Positions 14,596 through 22,658 of a stretch of 35,995 nucleotides of DNA are shown here, piece after piece. Positions within the stretch are counted from its first letter, which is position 1, and every line of letters starts with the position of its first letter. The notes below the pieces were generated by a model, which saw only the letters and a list, made by a program, of their open reading frames with translations, did not search any database and was not told where the DNA came from. Position numbers and translations under genes: made by a program. The stretch comes from Halobacteroidaceae bacterium (GTDB lineage: Bacteria > Bacillota > Halanaerobiia > B1SED10-174), in contig PUNE01000046.1 of the NCBI GenBank assembly GCA_003551665.1, positions 1 through 35,995 of the forward strand, written 5' to 3'.

Positions 14596-14625
14596 AAGGA
14601 AGGGATTTTATCCCTTCCTTTTTTC
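14596..14625 (+). terminator. Terminator of the YlbF-like gene, overlapping the waaA 3' end
   Basis: AAGGAAGGGA and TCCCTTCCTT form a perfect ten-pair stem with a TTTTA loop, followed by TTTT. The loop contains the stop codon (minus strand) of the convergent waaA gene, so the last waaA codons form part of the stem. It works best in the plus direction; on minus the following bases are TTAATGTTTT. Confidence 0.85.
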
Positions 14626-15810
14626 TTGTACAATTATAGTTGCCGTCTGCCTGGCAGAACCGGCGTTTTTTTCTTTAAAAATTCGGGCCTTTTCTTCCAG
14701 CTCCCTGGAGGTATCCTCGCCTTTTTTTATGAAATCTTCCCAGTGTCGGGAAAGCTCATCCCCATTTTCAACCTGGAAAGCCAGGTTTTCCCCGCATAAA
14801 AGGCCCGCCATTTCCTGCCAGTTTTCCATGTGGGGTCCAAAGAAAAGCGGTTTACCCAGGGCTTCCAGGGGATTGTGCCCTCCTTTGGGGACCAGGCTTC
14901 CTCCTACAAAAACAAGCCGGGCCCGGCGGTACATTTCAACCAGTTGCCCCATTGTATCCAATATGGTTACGGAATTTTCCAGCCCATTTTCGGTCCAGTA
15001 GCCAGGTGCATAACCCTTTTCTCTAACCATCTTTTCCACTGACCCTATTCTTTCCAGGTGGCGGGGGGCCAGGATAATTTTCAGCTCCGGATCCACCTGC
15101 AGCAGGTTTCCATAAATATTCAGGAGGAGCTCCTCCTCTCCCTGGTGAGTGCTGCCGGCAACAACTAAATTATCCTTTTCTCCCTGCTCTGCCAGTTCAA
15201 TTCCATCCAGTTTGAGGTTACCGGGAAAATAAAGTTTTTCCGACCCAATCCCCAGTGAGCGGACCCTTTCCCCGTCATCTCTGGATTGCAAGCAGAGGGC
15301 AGAAAAAGCCTCGAGAAGCGGTCTGTAAATCCAGTGCAGTTTTTTGTAGGTAGGCATTTTCTGAATGCTTAAGCGCCCGTTGGCCAGGTACAGCCTGGAT
15401 TTCCTTTTACCCATACTGATCAGATTGGGCCAGAGTTCAGTTTCCATGATAACAACTCGCCAGGGCGCAAGTTTTTTGTAGAGTAGATACATGGAAATCG
15501 GCAGGTCAAAGGGGAAATAAAAGGTTTCTTCCACCTGGGGAACTTTTTTGGCCGCTTCCTGGCCTCCAGTAGTTACAGTAGAAATGTAAATCGGCTTGTC
15601 GGGAACAACCTTCTTCAGCTCCGCAATTAATGGTTCCGCACCCTTAACCTCCCCAACAGAAGCGGCGTGAACCCAGATTCCCCCCTGAATAATTGAGGAA
15701 GGCATATAACTCCGACCTCGGCCCTTTCTCCTCGCCCGGAAGTTGACCAGATTAAAAATCAGATTCACAGGAATGAAGAAAAAATTATAAAGGAAAAAAA
15801 AGAAGTTCAA
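14608..15810 (-). CDS. waaA: 3-deoxy-D-manno-octulosonic acid (Kdo) transferase
   Basis: 400 residues. It has an N-terminal membrane-anchoring hydrophobic segment (about 3-23), then WVHAASVGEV (46-55, with the catalytic-type glutamate at 54), ETELWPN (123-129), GSTHQGEEE and GGSLVPKGGHNPLE, all signature motifs of the Kdo transferase family (glycosyltransferase family 30). The enzyme moves Kdo from CMP-Kdo to lipid A precursor at the inner face of the cytoplasmic membrane. Its presence is strong evidence for lipopolysaccharide and hence an outer membrane. It is the last gene of the LPS block, 29 bases after the ligase-like gene. The stop codon lies within the opposing terminator. Mono- versus bifunctionality cannot be told. 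Confidence 0.96.
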   Translation of the reverse strand: MNFFFFLYNFFFIPVNLIFNLVNFRARRKGRGRSYMPSSIIQGGIWVHAASVGEVKGAEPLIAELKKVVPDKPIYISTVTTGGQEAAKKVPQVEETFYFPFDLPISMYLLYKKLAPWRVVIMETELWPNLISMGKRKSRLYLANGRLSIQKMPTYKKLHWIYRPLLEAFSALCLQSRDDGERVRSLGIGSEKLYFPGNLKLDGIELAEQGEKDNLVVAGSTHQGEEELLLNIYGNLLQVDPELKIILAPRHLERIGSVEKMVREKGYAPGYWTENGLENSVTILDTMGQLVEMYRRARLVFVGGSLVPKGGHNPLEALGKPLFFGPHMENWQEMAGLLCGENLAFQVENGDELSRHWEDFIKKGEDTSRELEEKARIFKEKNAGSARQTATIIVQEKRKG

Positions 15811-15839
15811 TTAATAAACCTCCCCCGACCATTATCATT

Positions 15840-17051
15840 TTATGGTTCTGCTTTAAGCTCTGTAGTTTTCTGGAAATTATCCTCGGCAGTTCTTGCCAGC
15901 AGGGCGATCAGGAAAAAAGCAACCATGGCGATAGCCCTGATGGTAATTATATAATCCGTAAGAAGATGGATAAAGAGAGTCCCAAGACCACCCATGGTTC
16001 CTGCCTTAATCCAGAACTCCCGCTGAATATTTTTCAGGTTTATCAGCCCTTTTTTCAGAACCAGCAGGCAAAAAAGGGTAACCCAGAACAGACCCAAAAA
16101 ACCCAGTTCAGCAGCAGTAAAAAACCAGAGGTTATGGGGGTTGGTGTGACTGATTGCAACCTCTCTTTCCAGTACCTGCGACAGGTAATCGCTGGAAACT
16201 GCAACAAAACTCCCCCTACCTGCTCCAGCAACTGGATTATCTTTAAACATCATGTAGCTGGCAACCCAGAGGTTAACCCTACTCCTGTTTGCCTCAATAC
16301 TGAAAATACTGCTGGCCCGGTCCTGGATTCGGTCGGGGAGCATGGGAAAAAATATTCCAAAAGCCAGAAGGAGGACCAATGACACCGCAATTCCCGTTTT
16401 TATGTTCCTCAAAAAGGCAACCAGAATTAACCCCAGGGGTAACGCCAGCCACACAGACCGGGATTGGGACCCGTAAACACAGATTATTCCCCCCAATAAA
16501 ATTCCCAGGCTCCCAATCCTGTATTTCCAGGAAAAATCTTTGTCCAGAAAAACTGCAAAGAAAAAGGGAAGGAGCAAACCCAGAGCTCCTGCAAAATGAT
16601 TGGAATTGCCATACAGGGAACTCAACCGGTAACGACTGCTGGTTGCCAGAAATCCGTATTCATAAAGCCCATAACCTATTAGCAATATTCCTGCCAGGAG
16701 AAATCCCTTGACCCAGAGCTGGTAATTATCCATCCTGCGAAATAAGTAGAGCACGATAAGGAAATACAACAGGTAATGCAGATCTTTGGCAGCATAGTTC
16801 AACCATAATCCAGTATCGGGTGCCCATAACCCCGAGATAACACTCAGGGCAAAAAACCCCCAGAGGGGCAAAAGCAGCGGTTCGGAGAAAAATTCCTTTA
16901 AACCCTTTCTTTCCAAAAACAAAAGATATATCCATAAAACCAGTAATAATAAAAAGAAAATATAGGCCCCGGAACTAAAGAAAAAAAGGGCCAGGAACAA
17001 ACCCTGAATATAAAACATTATTGTTAATACCTTGCTTCTCCTATCCTGCAT
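15840..17051 (-). CDS. O-antigen ligase / polymerase-like membrane protein
   Basis: 403 residues with about ten to twelve hydrophobic segments. The Wzy_C-type landmarks are YGNSNHFAGALGLLLP, SQSRSVWLALPLG and, after a large external loop, HTNPHNLWFFTAAELG. Such proteins join O-antigen to lipid A-core (WaaL) or polymerise sugar chains (Wzy). Being placed between a heptosyltransferase and waaA in one operon favours a ligase, but the two cannot be separated by sequence alone. Ribosome site GAGGAGG lies six bases before ATG 17051. Confidence 0.85.
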   Translation of the reverse strand: MQDRRSKVLTIMFYIQGLFLALFFFSSGAYIFFLLLLVLWIYLLFLERKGLKEFFSEPLLLPLWGFFALSVISGLWAPDTGLWLNYAAKDLHYLLYFLIVLYLFRRMDNYQLWVKGFLLAGILLIGYGLYEYGFLATSSRYRLSSLYGNSNHFAGALGLLLPFFFAVFLDKDFSWKYRIGSLGILLGGIICVYGSQSRSVWLALPLGLILVAFLRNIKTGIAVSLVLLLAFGIFFPMLPDRIQDRASSIFSIEANRSRVNLWVASYMMFKDNPVAGAGRGSFVAVSSDYLSQVLEREVAISHTNPHNLWFFTAAELGFLGLFWVTLFCLLVLKKGLINLKNIQREFWIKAGTMGGLGTLFIHLLTDYIITIRAIAMVAFFLIALLARTAEDNFQKTTELKAEP

Positions 17052-17086
17052 CCAAAACCTCCTCGTTCCTCATGTTTTATTGTTTC

Positions 17087-18124
17087 TTAGGGGTCAATTC
17101 CCAGTTTTTCCCTGGCAGCATCCCAGACCATCTCAACCGTTACCTGCTCCATGCAGATAGGCTGGGCACAGTTTCGCTTTCCGCAACCAAGGCAATCAAG
17201 CTGGGCCTTCGCAACACTACTTTCCCGGCGATATGGGCCGAAACGCTTTTCAGAAGTAGGACCCATAATCATAATCACAGGGGTTCCTGCGGCCACAGCA
17301 ACATGCATGGGTCCAGTATCTCCTCCTACGAAGAGACTGGCCTTTTGGGCTATGGCAACAAATTCACCCAGAGAATATTTCCCGGCAAGGGATTGTAATC
17401 CCTTTATATTTTTCAGTTCACCTTCAATAAAAACTCCATCGTCTTTAGAGCCGGAAAAGAAAACCGAAAACCCCAGAGATGCAAATTTTTTACCTACCTC
17501 AACATACCGGGAAATAGGCCAGTTTTTGGTATTCCAGCGGGTTCGGGGATGAATCAGGACAAAGGGTTCTTCTCCTGGAAAATCCGGGGGCAGGGGAAGG
17601 TCTTTAAAACCGAAGTCCACTTCTTCTCCTTTCAGCCCAATACTTTCCAGGGCCAAAAGGTGTTGGTCAACAGCATGGACTTCTTTGTTCCAGGAATACG
17701 GAAAGCGATGATTGATAAAAAACCCGTTCCCCTCCCGACTGCCATAACCCCACCTGGTCTCGGCACCGGAAAAAGATGTAATAAATCCGCTGCGGAGGAT
17801 ATTGTGGAAGTCAAACGCCAGGTCATAATTCTTATTTCTCAATTCTTTCCGAAATCCTCTTACCTCTGCAAAAAGCCTGGCCAGCCTCCCCTGTTTAAAA
17901 AGCTTTCCCCAGGAATCACGGGGAACTCCTATTACTTCATCTACATTGCGGTTGGCTTGAATCAAGGGCCGGTATTTTTCTTCCACAACCCAGTCCAGTC
18001 GGGCCTGGGGGTAATTTTCCCGCAGCACCGAAGCAGCGGGAAAAGTCTGCACAAGATCTCCCAGCGAACTCAATCGGACCAGGAGTATTTTTTGTCCATT
18101 TTTCTTGCCTTTTTCATCATTCAT
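17087..18124 (-). CDS. Heptosyltransferase (glycosyltransferase family 9), second copy
   Basis: 345 residues from ATG at 18124 (GGGAG five bases upstream), overlapping the rfaE2 stop; the frame extends to 18181 inside that gene. It begins ILLVRLSSLGDLVQTFPAA, the GT9 opening, with HPRTRWNTKNWP and GGDTGPMHVAVAAGTPVIMIMGP as later signatures. It has a cysteine-rich C-terminal stretch (CLGCGKRNCAQPICMEQV), also seen in the other copy. GT9 enzymes add L-glycero-D-manno-heptose to the inner core at the cytoplasmic side. WaaC or WaaF type cannot be fixed by eye. Confidence 0.92.
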   Translation of the reverse strand: MNDEKGKKNGQKILLVRLSSLGDLVQTFPAASVLRENYPQARLDWVVEEKYRPLIQANRNVDEVIGVPRDSWGKLFKQGRLARLFAEVRGFRKELRNKNYDLAFDFHNILRSGFITSFSGAETRWGYGSREGNGFFINHRFPYSWNKEVHAVDQHLLALESIGLKGEEVDFGFKDLPLPPDFPGEEPFVLIHPRTRWNTKNWPISRYVEVGKKFASLGFSVFFSGSKDDGVFIEGELKNIKGLQSLAGKYSLGEFVAIAQKASLFVGGDTGPMHVAVAAGTPVIMIMGPTSEKRFGPYRRESSVAKAQLDCLGCGKRNCAQPICMEQVTVEMVWDAAREKLGIDP

Positions 18125-18587
18125 TGTTTCTCCCAATCTTTTTTGCAATATTGGTTGTGCTATAACCTTCCTGCAGTTCAACCAGGTGAAAGGTAGCGCC
18201 GGTTTTTTCTAAAGCCTGGCGTTCGGGTAATTCCTGGAGAGAATAATCTCCACCCTTAACATAGAAGTCGGGTTCAATTTCTTCAATCAAACGGGAGGCG
18301 GTTTTTTCCGAAAAAACAACGACATAATCAACAGCCTTGAGGGCAGAGATAATAGCAGCCCTTTCTTCAGCGGGGAAAAAGGGCCTGTTTTCTCCTTTAA
18401 GCTTTCGAACAGAACTATCGCTGTTGACACCAACAATCAAAATATCTCCCAGTCTGGAGGCTTCCTTTAGGAGTCGCACATGACCAATATGCAGGATATC
18501 AAAACACCCGTTGGTAAAGACAACAGTATTTCGCCCCTCTTTTATTTCATCCACTTTTCTCTTAAGGTTATCTCTGTCAATTATCAT
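18117..18587 (-). CDS. rfaE2: D-glycero-beta-D-manno-heptose 1-phosphate adenylyltransferase
   Basis: 156 residues from ATG at 18587, overlapping the rfaE1 end by 11 bases (ribosome site GGAGGCAGGAG). VVFTNGCFDILHIGHVRLL holds the HIGH-type nucleotidyltransferase motif (33-36); KGENRPFFPAEERA, YVKGGDY and EGYSTTNIAKKI complete the family pattern. It transfers adenylate to heptose 1-phosphate, as the C-terminal half of HldE does in Escherichia coli. Here that half is a separate gene, directly after the kinase half, with overlapping frames. The longer open frame up to 18719 lies within rfaE1. Confidence 0.95.
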   Translation of the reverse strand: MIIDRDNLKRKVDEIKEGRNTVVFTNGCFDILHIGHVRLLKEASRLGDILIVGVNSDSSVRKLKGENRPFFPAEERAAIISALKAVDYVVVFSEKTASRLIEEIEPDFYVKGGDYSLQELPERQALEKTGATFHLVELQEGYSTTNIAKKIGRNNE

Positions 18588-19572
18588 CCTCTCCTGCCTC
18601 CTTTCCCCGGGCAAAAGAAAGGATTTCTTGTGGAGAAGCAACGGCTGTGCCGGATTTCCGGACAACCACTGCTGCAGCAAACGAGGCCAGATAAGCGCCT
18701 TCAAGCCAGGTAGCTCCACCTAACCGGCCCATCATTAGTGCTGAAATAACTGTATCGCCTGCACCGCTAACATCGGCAACAGGGGTAAAACCAGCGGGGG
18801 GAATGTGGATTGCTCTATCCGAACCCTCAAATAGGGACATTCCCCGGCCTCCTCTTGTAATCACAAGAGCTTCCGGTTTAAGTTTCTTCTTAATTTTTTG
18901 GCCCATTTTTTCCAGGGACCCGGTTTTTGCAAAATCCCCTGCCTCGACTTCATTGGGCGTTAATAGATCAAAATTCTGGTAATAACCCAGGTTCTGCCTG
19001 GAATCCCCCGCAAGTAGAAATTCCTTTTGATTTCTGAGCTTGATAACTTCCCCCACCAGGGCAGGGTAAACAGTTCCATAACCGTAATCCGAAAAAACCA
19101 CCCCATCAACCTTATTTAATAGGGACCCGATGGTTTCTTTAATTTTTTCAAAACCTCTGCCAGTCTTGGGAGGGTTTTGCCCCTGATCCAGCCGCAAAAC
19201 CTGCTGTTTAACAGTCTGATTTTGCCCACCGGCAAGAATTCTGGTTTTTAATACAGTGGGATGACCCTGGATTTCCCAAATTCCCTCTGGAGAAATTGAT
19301 CTATCTGCAAGGACTTTTTTAACTGTTTTCCCCTGGGTATCATCTCCTATCCAGCCAGCCAGAAAAACATTCGCTCCCAGTTCAGAAAGGTTTAACGCAA
19401 CATTTGCTGCCCCACCAGGGATAATTTCTTCCCCCTCATATTCCAGGATCATTACCGGTGCTTCCCGGGAAAGCCGCCCGGGCCTGGAAAAAAGGTAACG
19501 GTCACATATGACATCGCCAATAACCAGGAGAGTTTTACCCCGGCAGTTTTCCAGATTTTTTTTCAGGTCCAT
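18577..19572 (-). CDS. rfaE1: D-glycero-beta-D-manno-heptose-7-phosphate kinase
   Basis: 331 residues of the PfkB carbohydrate kinase fold. Landmarks are LLVIGDVICDRYLFSRPGRLS, IIPGGAANVALNLSELGANV, a QVLRLDQ stretch, DGVVFSDYGYGTV, LTPNEVEA and, near residue 268, DVSGAGDTVISALM with the catalytic aspartate. It phosphorylates heptose 7-phosphate at C1, the step before RfaE2. Its ATG directly follows the stop of the upstream waaF-like gene (TAG-ATG) and it overlaps rfaE2 at the other end, so translation of the three is probably coupled. Confidence 0.94.
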   Translation of the reverse strand: MDLKKNLENCRGKTLLVIGDVICDRYLFSRPGRLSREAPVMILEYEGEEIIPGGAANVALNLSELGANVFLAGWIGDDTQGKTVKKVLADRSISPEGIWEIQGHPTVLKTRILAGGQNQTVKQQVLRLDQGQNPPKTGRGFEKIKETIGSLLNKVDGVVFSDYGYGTVYPALVGEVIKLRNQKEFLLAGDSRQNLGYYQNFDLLTPNEVEAGDFAKTGSLEKMGQKIKKKLKPEALVITRGGRGMSLFEGSDRAIHIPPAGFTPVADVSGAGDTVISALMMGRLGGATWLEGAYLASFAAAVVVRKSGTAVASPQEILSFARGKEAGEDDN

Positions 19573-20616
19573 CTAAATCCCCCCGCTATTCCCTTCAATT
19601 TCTTCTAAATTATCCTTTGAAAGCAATTGCTCCACCCTCTGCAAAATGGTCTCTGGGTGAATTTCCTGCATGCATTTATGGTCAGTACACTCATGCTTAC
19701 CACAGGGGCGGCAATCAACCTCTGCTTTAACAATTTCATGCCCGGGACCCCGGGGTTTATATTTTTCCTCATCTGACGGACCGAAGATAGCAATAGTAGG
19801 AGTTCCCATGGCTGCAGCAACGTGAACTGGACCGGAATCTCCGCTGATTACAACTGAACACCTTTCCAGCAAAGCTGCGAGACCGGCAAGGGAAGTATGC
19901 CCGGCAGCGGCCAGGGCCCCCTTCTTTTTCATTTGGCCAATTATCTCTTCAACCCTTTTTGTATCTTCTGTCCCACCCGTAAAAACAACCTTGAAACCCC
20001 GCCCAATTAATAAATCAGCCAGGTGGGCAAAACCCTCTGTTGACCACCTCTTGGTTGGCCAGGTCCCTCCCGGATTTAAACCGAGTAATATATCTTCCTT
20101 TTTTACTCCCCAGTTATTCAGCAACCCAATTACTTCTTCCCTGGCCTGGTCAGGGATAAAAAGTTCCAGGCGCCCATTATCTAAAACCGGGAGATTTAAG
20201 ACCTTAAGGAATTCCAGATAAACATCAACCATGTGTTGCCGGGAGGGGAAAACCAGTTTATCCAACAAAATTTTCCCTCCCCTTTCGGCAAAACCAATCT
20301 TTTTTGCCGGTCCTATCAGCCAGAGCAGGACCAGGCTCCGCCAGCTACCATGAATATTCAAACCCAGGTCATAATTTGTTTCCCCCAGGGGTCGGGAAAA
20401 TTCCCTCATTTTTTTTAATCCCCACCTTTTATCAAAAGAATAAACCCGGTCAAGGTGGGGATTATTTTTTACAATTTCATAGAAAGCAGAATTAACAACC
20501 ATATCAATCTGGGTCGAGGGAAGGTTTTTTCTTAGGTTGCGCAGGAAAGGGAACGCGAAAAGCAAATCCCCTAGGTAAAGAAGATTGACAATGATTATCT
20601 TTTGGGGCTTCTCCAT
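19573..20616 (-). CDS. waaF: Lipopolysaccharide heptosyltransferase II-like (GT9)
   Basis: 347 residues from ATG at 20616, with GAGGCGGG five bases upstream; an earlier start at 20640 lacks a site. It opens with IIIVNLLYLGDLLFAFPFLRN and holds GLNPGGTWPTKRWS and ISGDSGPVHVAAAMGTPTIAIFGPSDE, close to the WaaF signatures. A cysteine pattern (CRPCGKHECTDHKCM) near the C-terminus matches one common in this family. It is the first gene of the LPS operon. The WaaF label is probable, not certain, as a second GT9 gene is present at 17087-18124. Confidence 0.9.
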   Translation of the reverse strand: MEKPQKIIIVNLLYLGDLLFAFPFLRNLRKNLPSTQIDMVVNSAFYEIVKNNPHLDRVYSFDKRWGLKKMREFSRPLGETNYDLGLNIHGSWRSLVLLWLIGPAKKIGFAERGGKILLDKLVFPSRQHMVDVYLEFLKVLNLPVLDNGRLELFIPDQAREEVIGLLNNWGVKKEDILLGLNPGGTWPTKRWSTEGFAHLADLLIGRGFKVVFTGGTEDTKRVEEIIGQMKKKGALAAAGHTSLAGLAALLERCSVVISGDSGPVHVAAAMGTPTIAIFGPSDEEKYKPRGPGHEIVKAEVDCRPCGKHECTDHKCMQEIHPETILQRVEQLLSKDNLEEIEGNSGGI

Positions 20617-20714
20617 ATCTACCCGCCTCATTCTTTTCAACTGGCTTTATAGGATATATTTCGCTTACCTGCTCAATCTTCCTCTAAAAAATAGCTATCC
20701 CTGGTCTCCCCCAA

Positions 20715-20740
20715 GAAAAAAAGACCTGCAACCGCAGGCC
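20715..20740 (-). terminator. Terminator after the first peptide-transport operon
   Basis: On the minus strand GGCCTGC-GGTT-GCAGGTC forms a seven-pair stem followed by seven or more T. It starts eight bases past the stop of the DppC-type gene at 20748. Confidence 0.85.
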
Positions 20741-20747
20741 TTATTCT

Positions 20748-21584
20748 TTACCTCTGTTTTAATTGTGGGTCGAAAATGTCCCGCAGGCCATCGCCAAGCA
20801 GGTTAAAACCCAACACTGTAATCACAATGGCAATTCCCGGGTACAGGGTCATATGGGGAGCGGCTCGGATGGCCTCCCTTCCCATGGCCAGCATCCTTCC
20901 CCAGCTAATTAGGGGAGGCTGAGCCCCAAGTCCAAGGAAGCTCAATCCTGCTTCAACAACAATTGCAGTCCCCATTCCCAGGGTTGCCACTACCATAATC
21001 GGGGCAAAGCAGTTCATGAGGATGTGCTTGAAAAGAAGTCGCCCGTGGGAAAACCCGAGAGCCTTCCCCGCCTGAACATAATCCTCTTCCTTGATACTCA
21101 AGACCATACTTCGCGTTACCCTTGCCATCTGAGGAATCCGGACAATAGCAATGGCAATCATGGCATTAACCATTCCCGGACCCAGTGTTGCGACAATTGC
21201 AATTGCAAGCAAAATCGATGGAATTGAGAGGATAAGGTCCATAAAACGCATAATTACCGCATCGGTTTTTCCTCCGGCATAGGCACCAATCGCACCCAGA
21301 AAAACCCCTATTATTAAGGATGAACCCGTTGCCACCGCTCCAACAAGGAGGGAGATGCGACTGCCCACAATAATTCTGCTTAAAACACAGCGTCCCATGT
21401 CATCGGTTCCCAGAATATACTGGCTGTCCTCACCGAACCATTCCGGGGCTTCATAGCTGACCCAGATATCCATGTGGTAAGGATCATTAGGAACCAGAAA
21501 ATCCGCAAATATTGCAAAAAATAGCAGTAGAGCAATAACTATTAAACCTACCAGCGCACTTCGGTTCTTGACTATCTGCTTCAC
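20748..21584 (-). CDS. dppC: Peptide ABC transporter permease, DppC/OppC type (copy 1)
   Basis: 278 residues with about six membrane segments, the first near residues 8-31. It carries LGTDDMGRCVLSRI, characteristic of DppC/OppC, and the ATPase-contacting EAA loop region (KALGFSHGRLLFKHILMNCFAP), followed by EAGLSFLGLGAQPP-SWG. With the DppB-type partner it forms the channel of a peptide or nickel importer. It starts 19 bases after that gene. It is about 90% identical by eye to the copy at 24563-25399. Substrate cannot be told. Confidence 0.94.
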   Translation of the reverse strand: MKQIVKNRSALVGLIVIALLLFFAIFADFLVPNDPYHMDIWVSYEAPEWFGEDSQYILGTDDMGRCVLSRIIVGSRISLLVGAVATGSSLIIGVFLGAIGAYAGGKTDAVIMRFMDLILSIPSILLAIAIVATLGPGMVNAMIAIAIVRIPQMARVTRSMVLSIKEEDYVQAGKALGFSHGRLLFKHILMNCFAPIMVVATLGMGTAIVVEAGLSFLGLGAQPPLISWGRMLAMGREAIRAAPHMTLYPGIAIVITVLGFNLLGDGLRDIFDPQLKQR

Positions 21585-21603
21585 TTATTAGCTCCCTCCT
21601 TCC

Positions 21604-22587
21604 TCAATCATATCTGATTCGGGGGTTCAGGATTGCGTAGCTCAGATCCACCAGCAGGTTGACAATGGTGAAAATTAGGGCCATCATCAGGACTCCTCCC
21701 TGGACTATGGGAAAATCCCTCTGCTGAATGGCATTTACTATCAATCGCCCAGCACCTGGCCAGGCAAAAACAGTTTCAGTAATAACTGCTCCACCAAGCA
21801 TTGCTCCGAACTGAATTCCAACAATGGTTACAACCGGTAGCAGGGCGTTGCGCAGCCCGTGTTTGAAAACCACAACCCTTTCTCCAAGACCCTTGGCCCG
21901 GGCCGTTCGGATATAATCCTTGCCCATAACTTCCAGAAGGCTGGAACGGGTCAATCGGGTTATTATTGCCATCATGGCTGTCCCGATGGAAACTGCCGGC
22001 AGCATAATATACCGAAGGCCGTCATAAAGCTCTGTCCCATCAAAGGTGGTAATTAACTGCCAGAGGCCGTAAAAAACGGACCCACCTCGTCCAAACATTG
22101 GTATCCAGCCTACGTGCAGCGCAATATAGGTTAAAAGAACAAGGGCAATCCAGAAGCCGGGCATTGAAACCCCCAAAAGGGCAACTACCATGCTGAAAAA
22201 ATCAATAGGTGTTTCCCGTTTAATTGCAGCGATGACTCCAAGCGGTATTCCAAGAATTACCCCCAGAAGAACGGAAATAAAAGCCAGTTCAATTGTTGCC
22301 GGCAGCCGGGAAACAATCAGGTAACTCACGGGAGCACCCTGGCGGATGGAGACCCCAAGGTCCCCCTGCAGGGCATTGCCTGCCCAGCGAAGATATTGCT
22401 CGTGCACCGGCCGGTCAAAACCGTAAATCCTTTGAAGGCGGGCATAGTCTTCGGGTGTGGCATCTTCCCCCAGCATCATCAGTATGGGATCACCGGGAGC
22501 CAGATGGACAATCATAAAAACCACAATTGATATCCCAATTATTACCGGAATCAGCTGCAGAATGCGGCGGATAATATATTTAAACAT
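21604..22587 (-). CDS. dppB: Peptide ABC transporter permease, DppB/OppB type (copy 1)
   Basis: 327 residues, about six membrane segments. The start MFKYIIRRILQLIPVIIGIS and VHLAPGDPILMMLGEDATPE are typical DppB/OppB features, as is RSSLLEVMGKDYIRTARAKG (EAA loop) and the C-terminal YAILNPRIRYD. It is inner-membrane and pairs with the DppC-type subunit just downstream. It follows the binding-protein gene after a hairpin (22610-22643) that probably lowers its expression relative to that gene. Confidence 0.95.
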   Translation of the reverse strand: MFKYIIRRILQLIPVIIGISIVVFMIVHLAPGDPILMMLGEDATPEDYARLQRIYGFDRPVHEQYLRWAGNALQGDLGVSIRQGAPVSYLIVSRLPATIELAFISVLLGVILGIPLGVIAAIKRETPIDFFSMVVALLGVSMPGFWIALVLLTYIALHVGWIPMFGRGGSVFYGLWQLITTFDGTELYDGLRYIMLPAVSIGTAMMAIITRLTRSSLLEVMGKDYIRTARAKGLGERVVVFKHGLRNALLPVVTIVGIQFGAMLGGAVITETVFAWPGAGRLIVNAIQQRDFPIVQGGVLMMALIFTIVNLLVDLSYAILNPRIRYD

Positions 22588-22609
22588 CCTCCATCAGCCC
22601 CTCCTTTTC

Positions 22610-22643
22610 AAAAAATTAGCCAGGTGGGAAACCCCACCTGGCT
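22610..22643 (-). terminator. Hairpin with T tract between binding protein and permease (copy 1)
   Basis: AGCCAGGTGGG and CCCACCTGGCT form an eleven-pair stem with a four-base loop; on the minus strand it is followed by AATTTTTT. It lies between the binding-protein stop and the DppB ribosome site, so it probably acts as a partial terminator that favours the binding protein. Confidence 0.75.
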
Positions 22644-22658
22644 ATGGCTGTCTCCATT

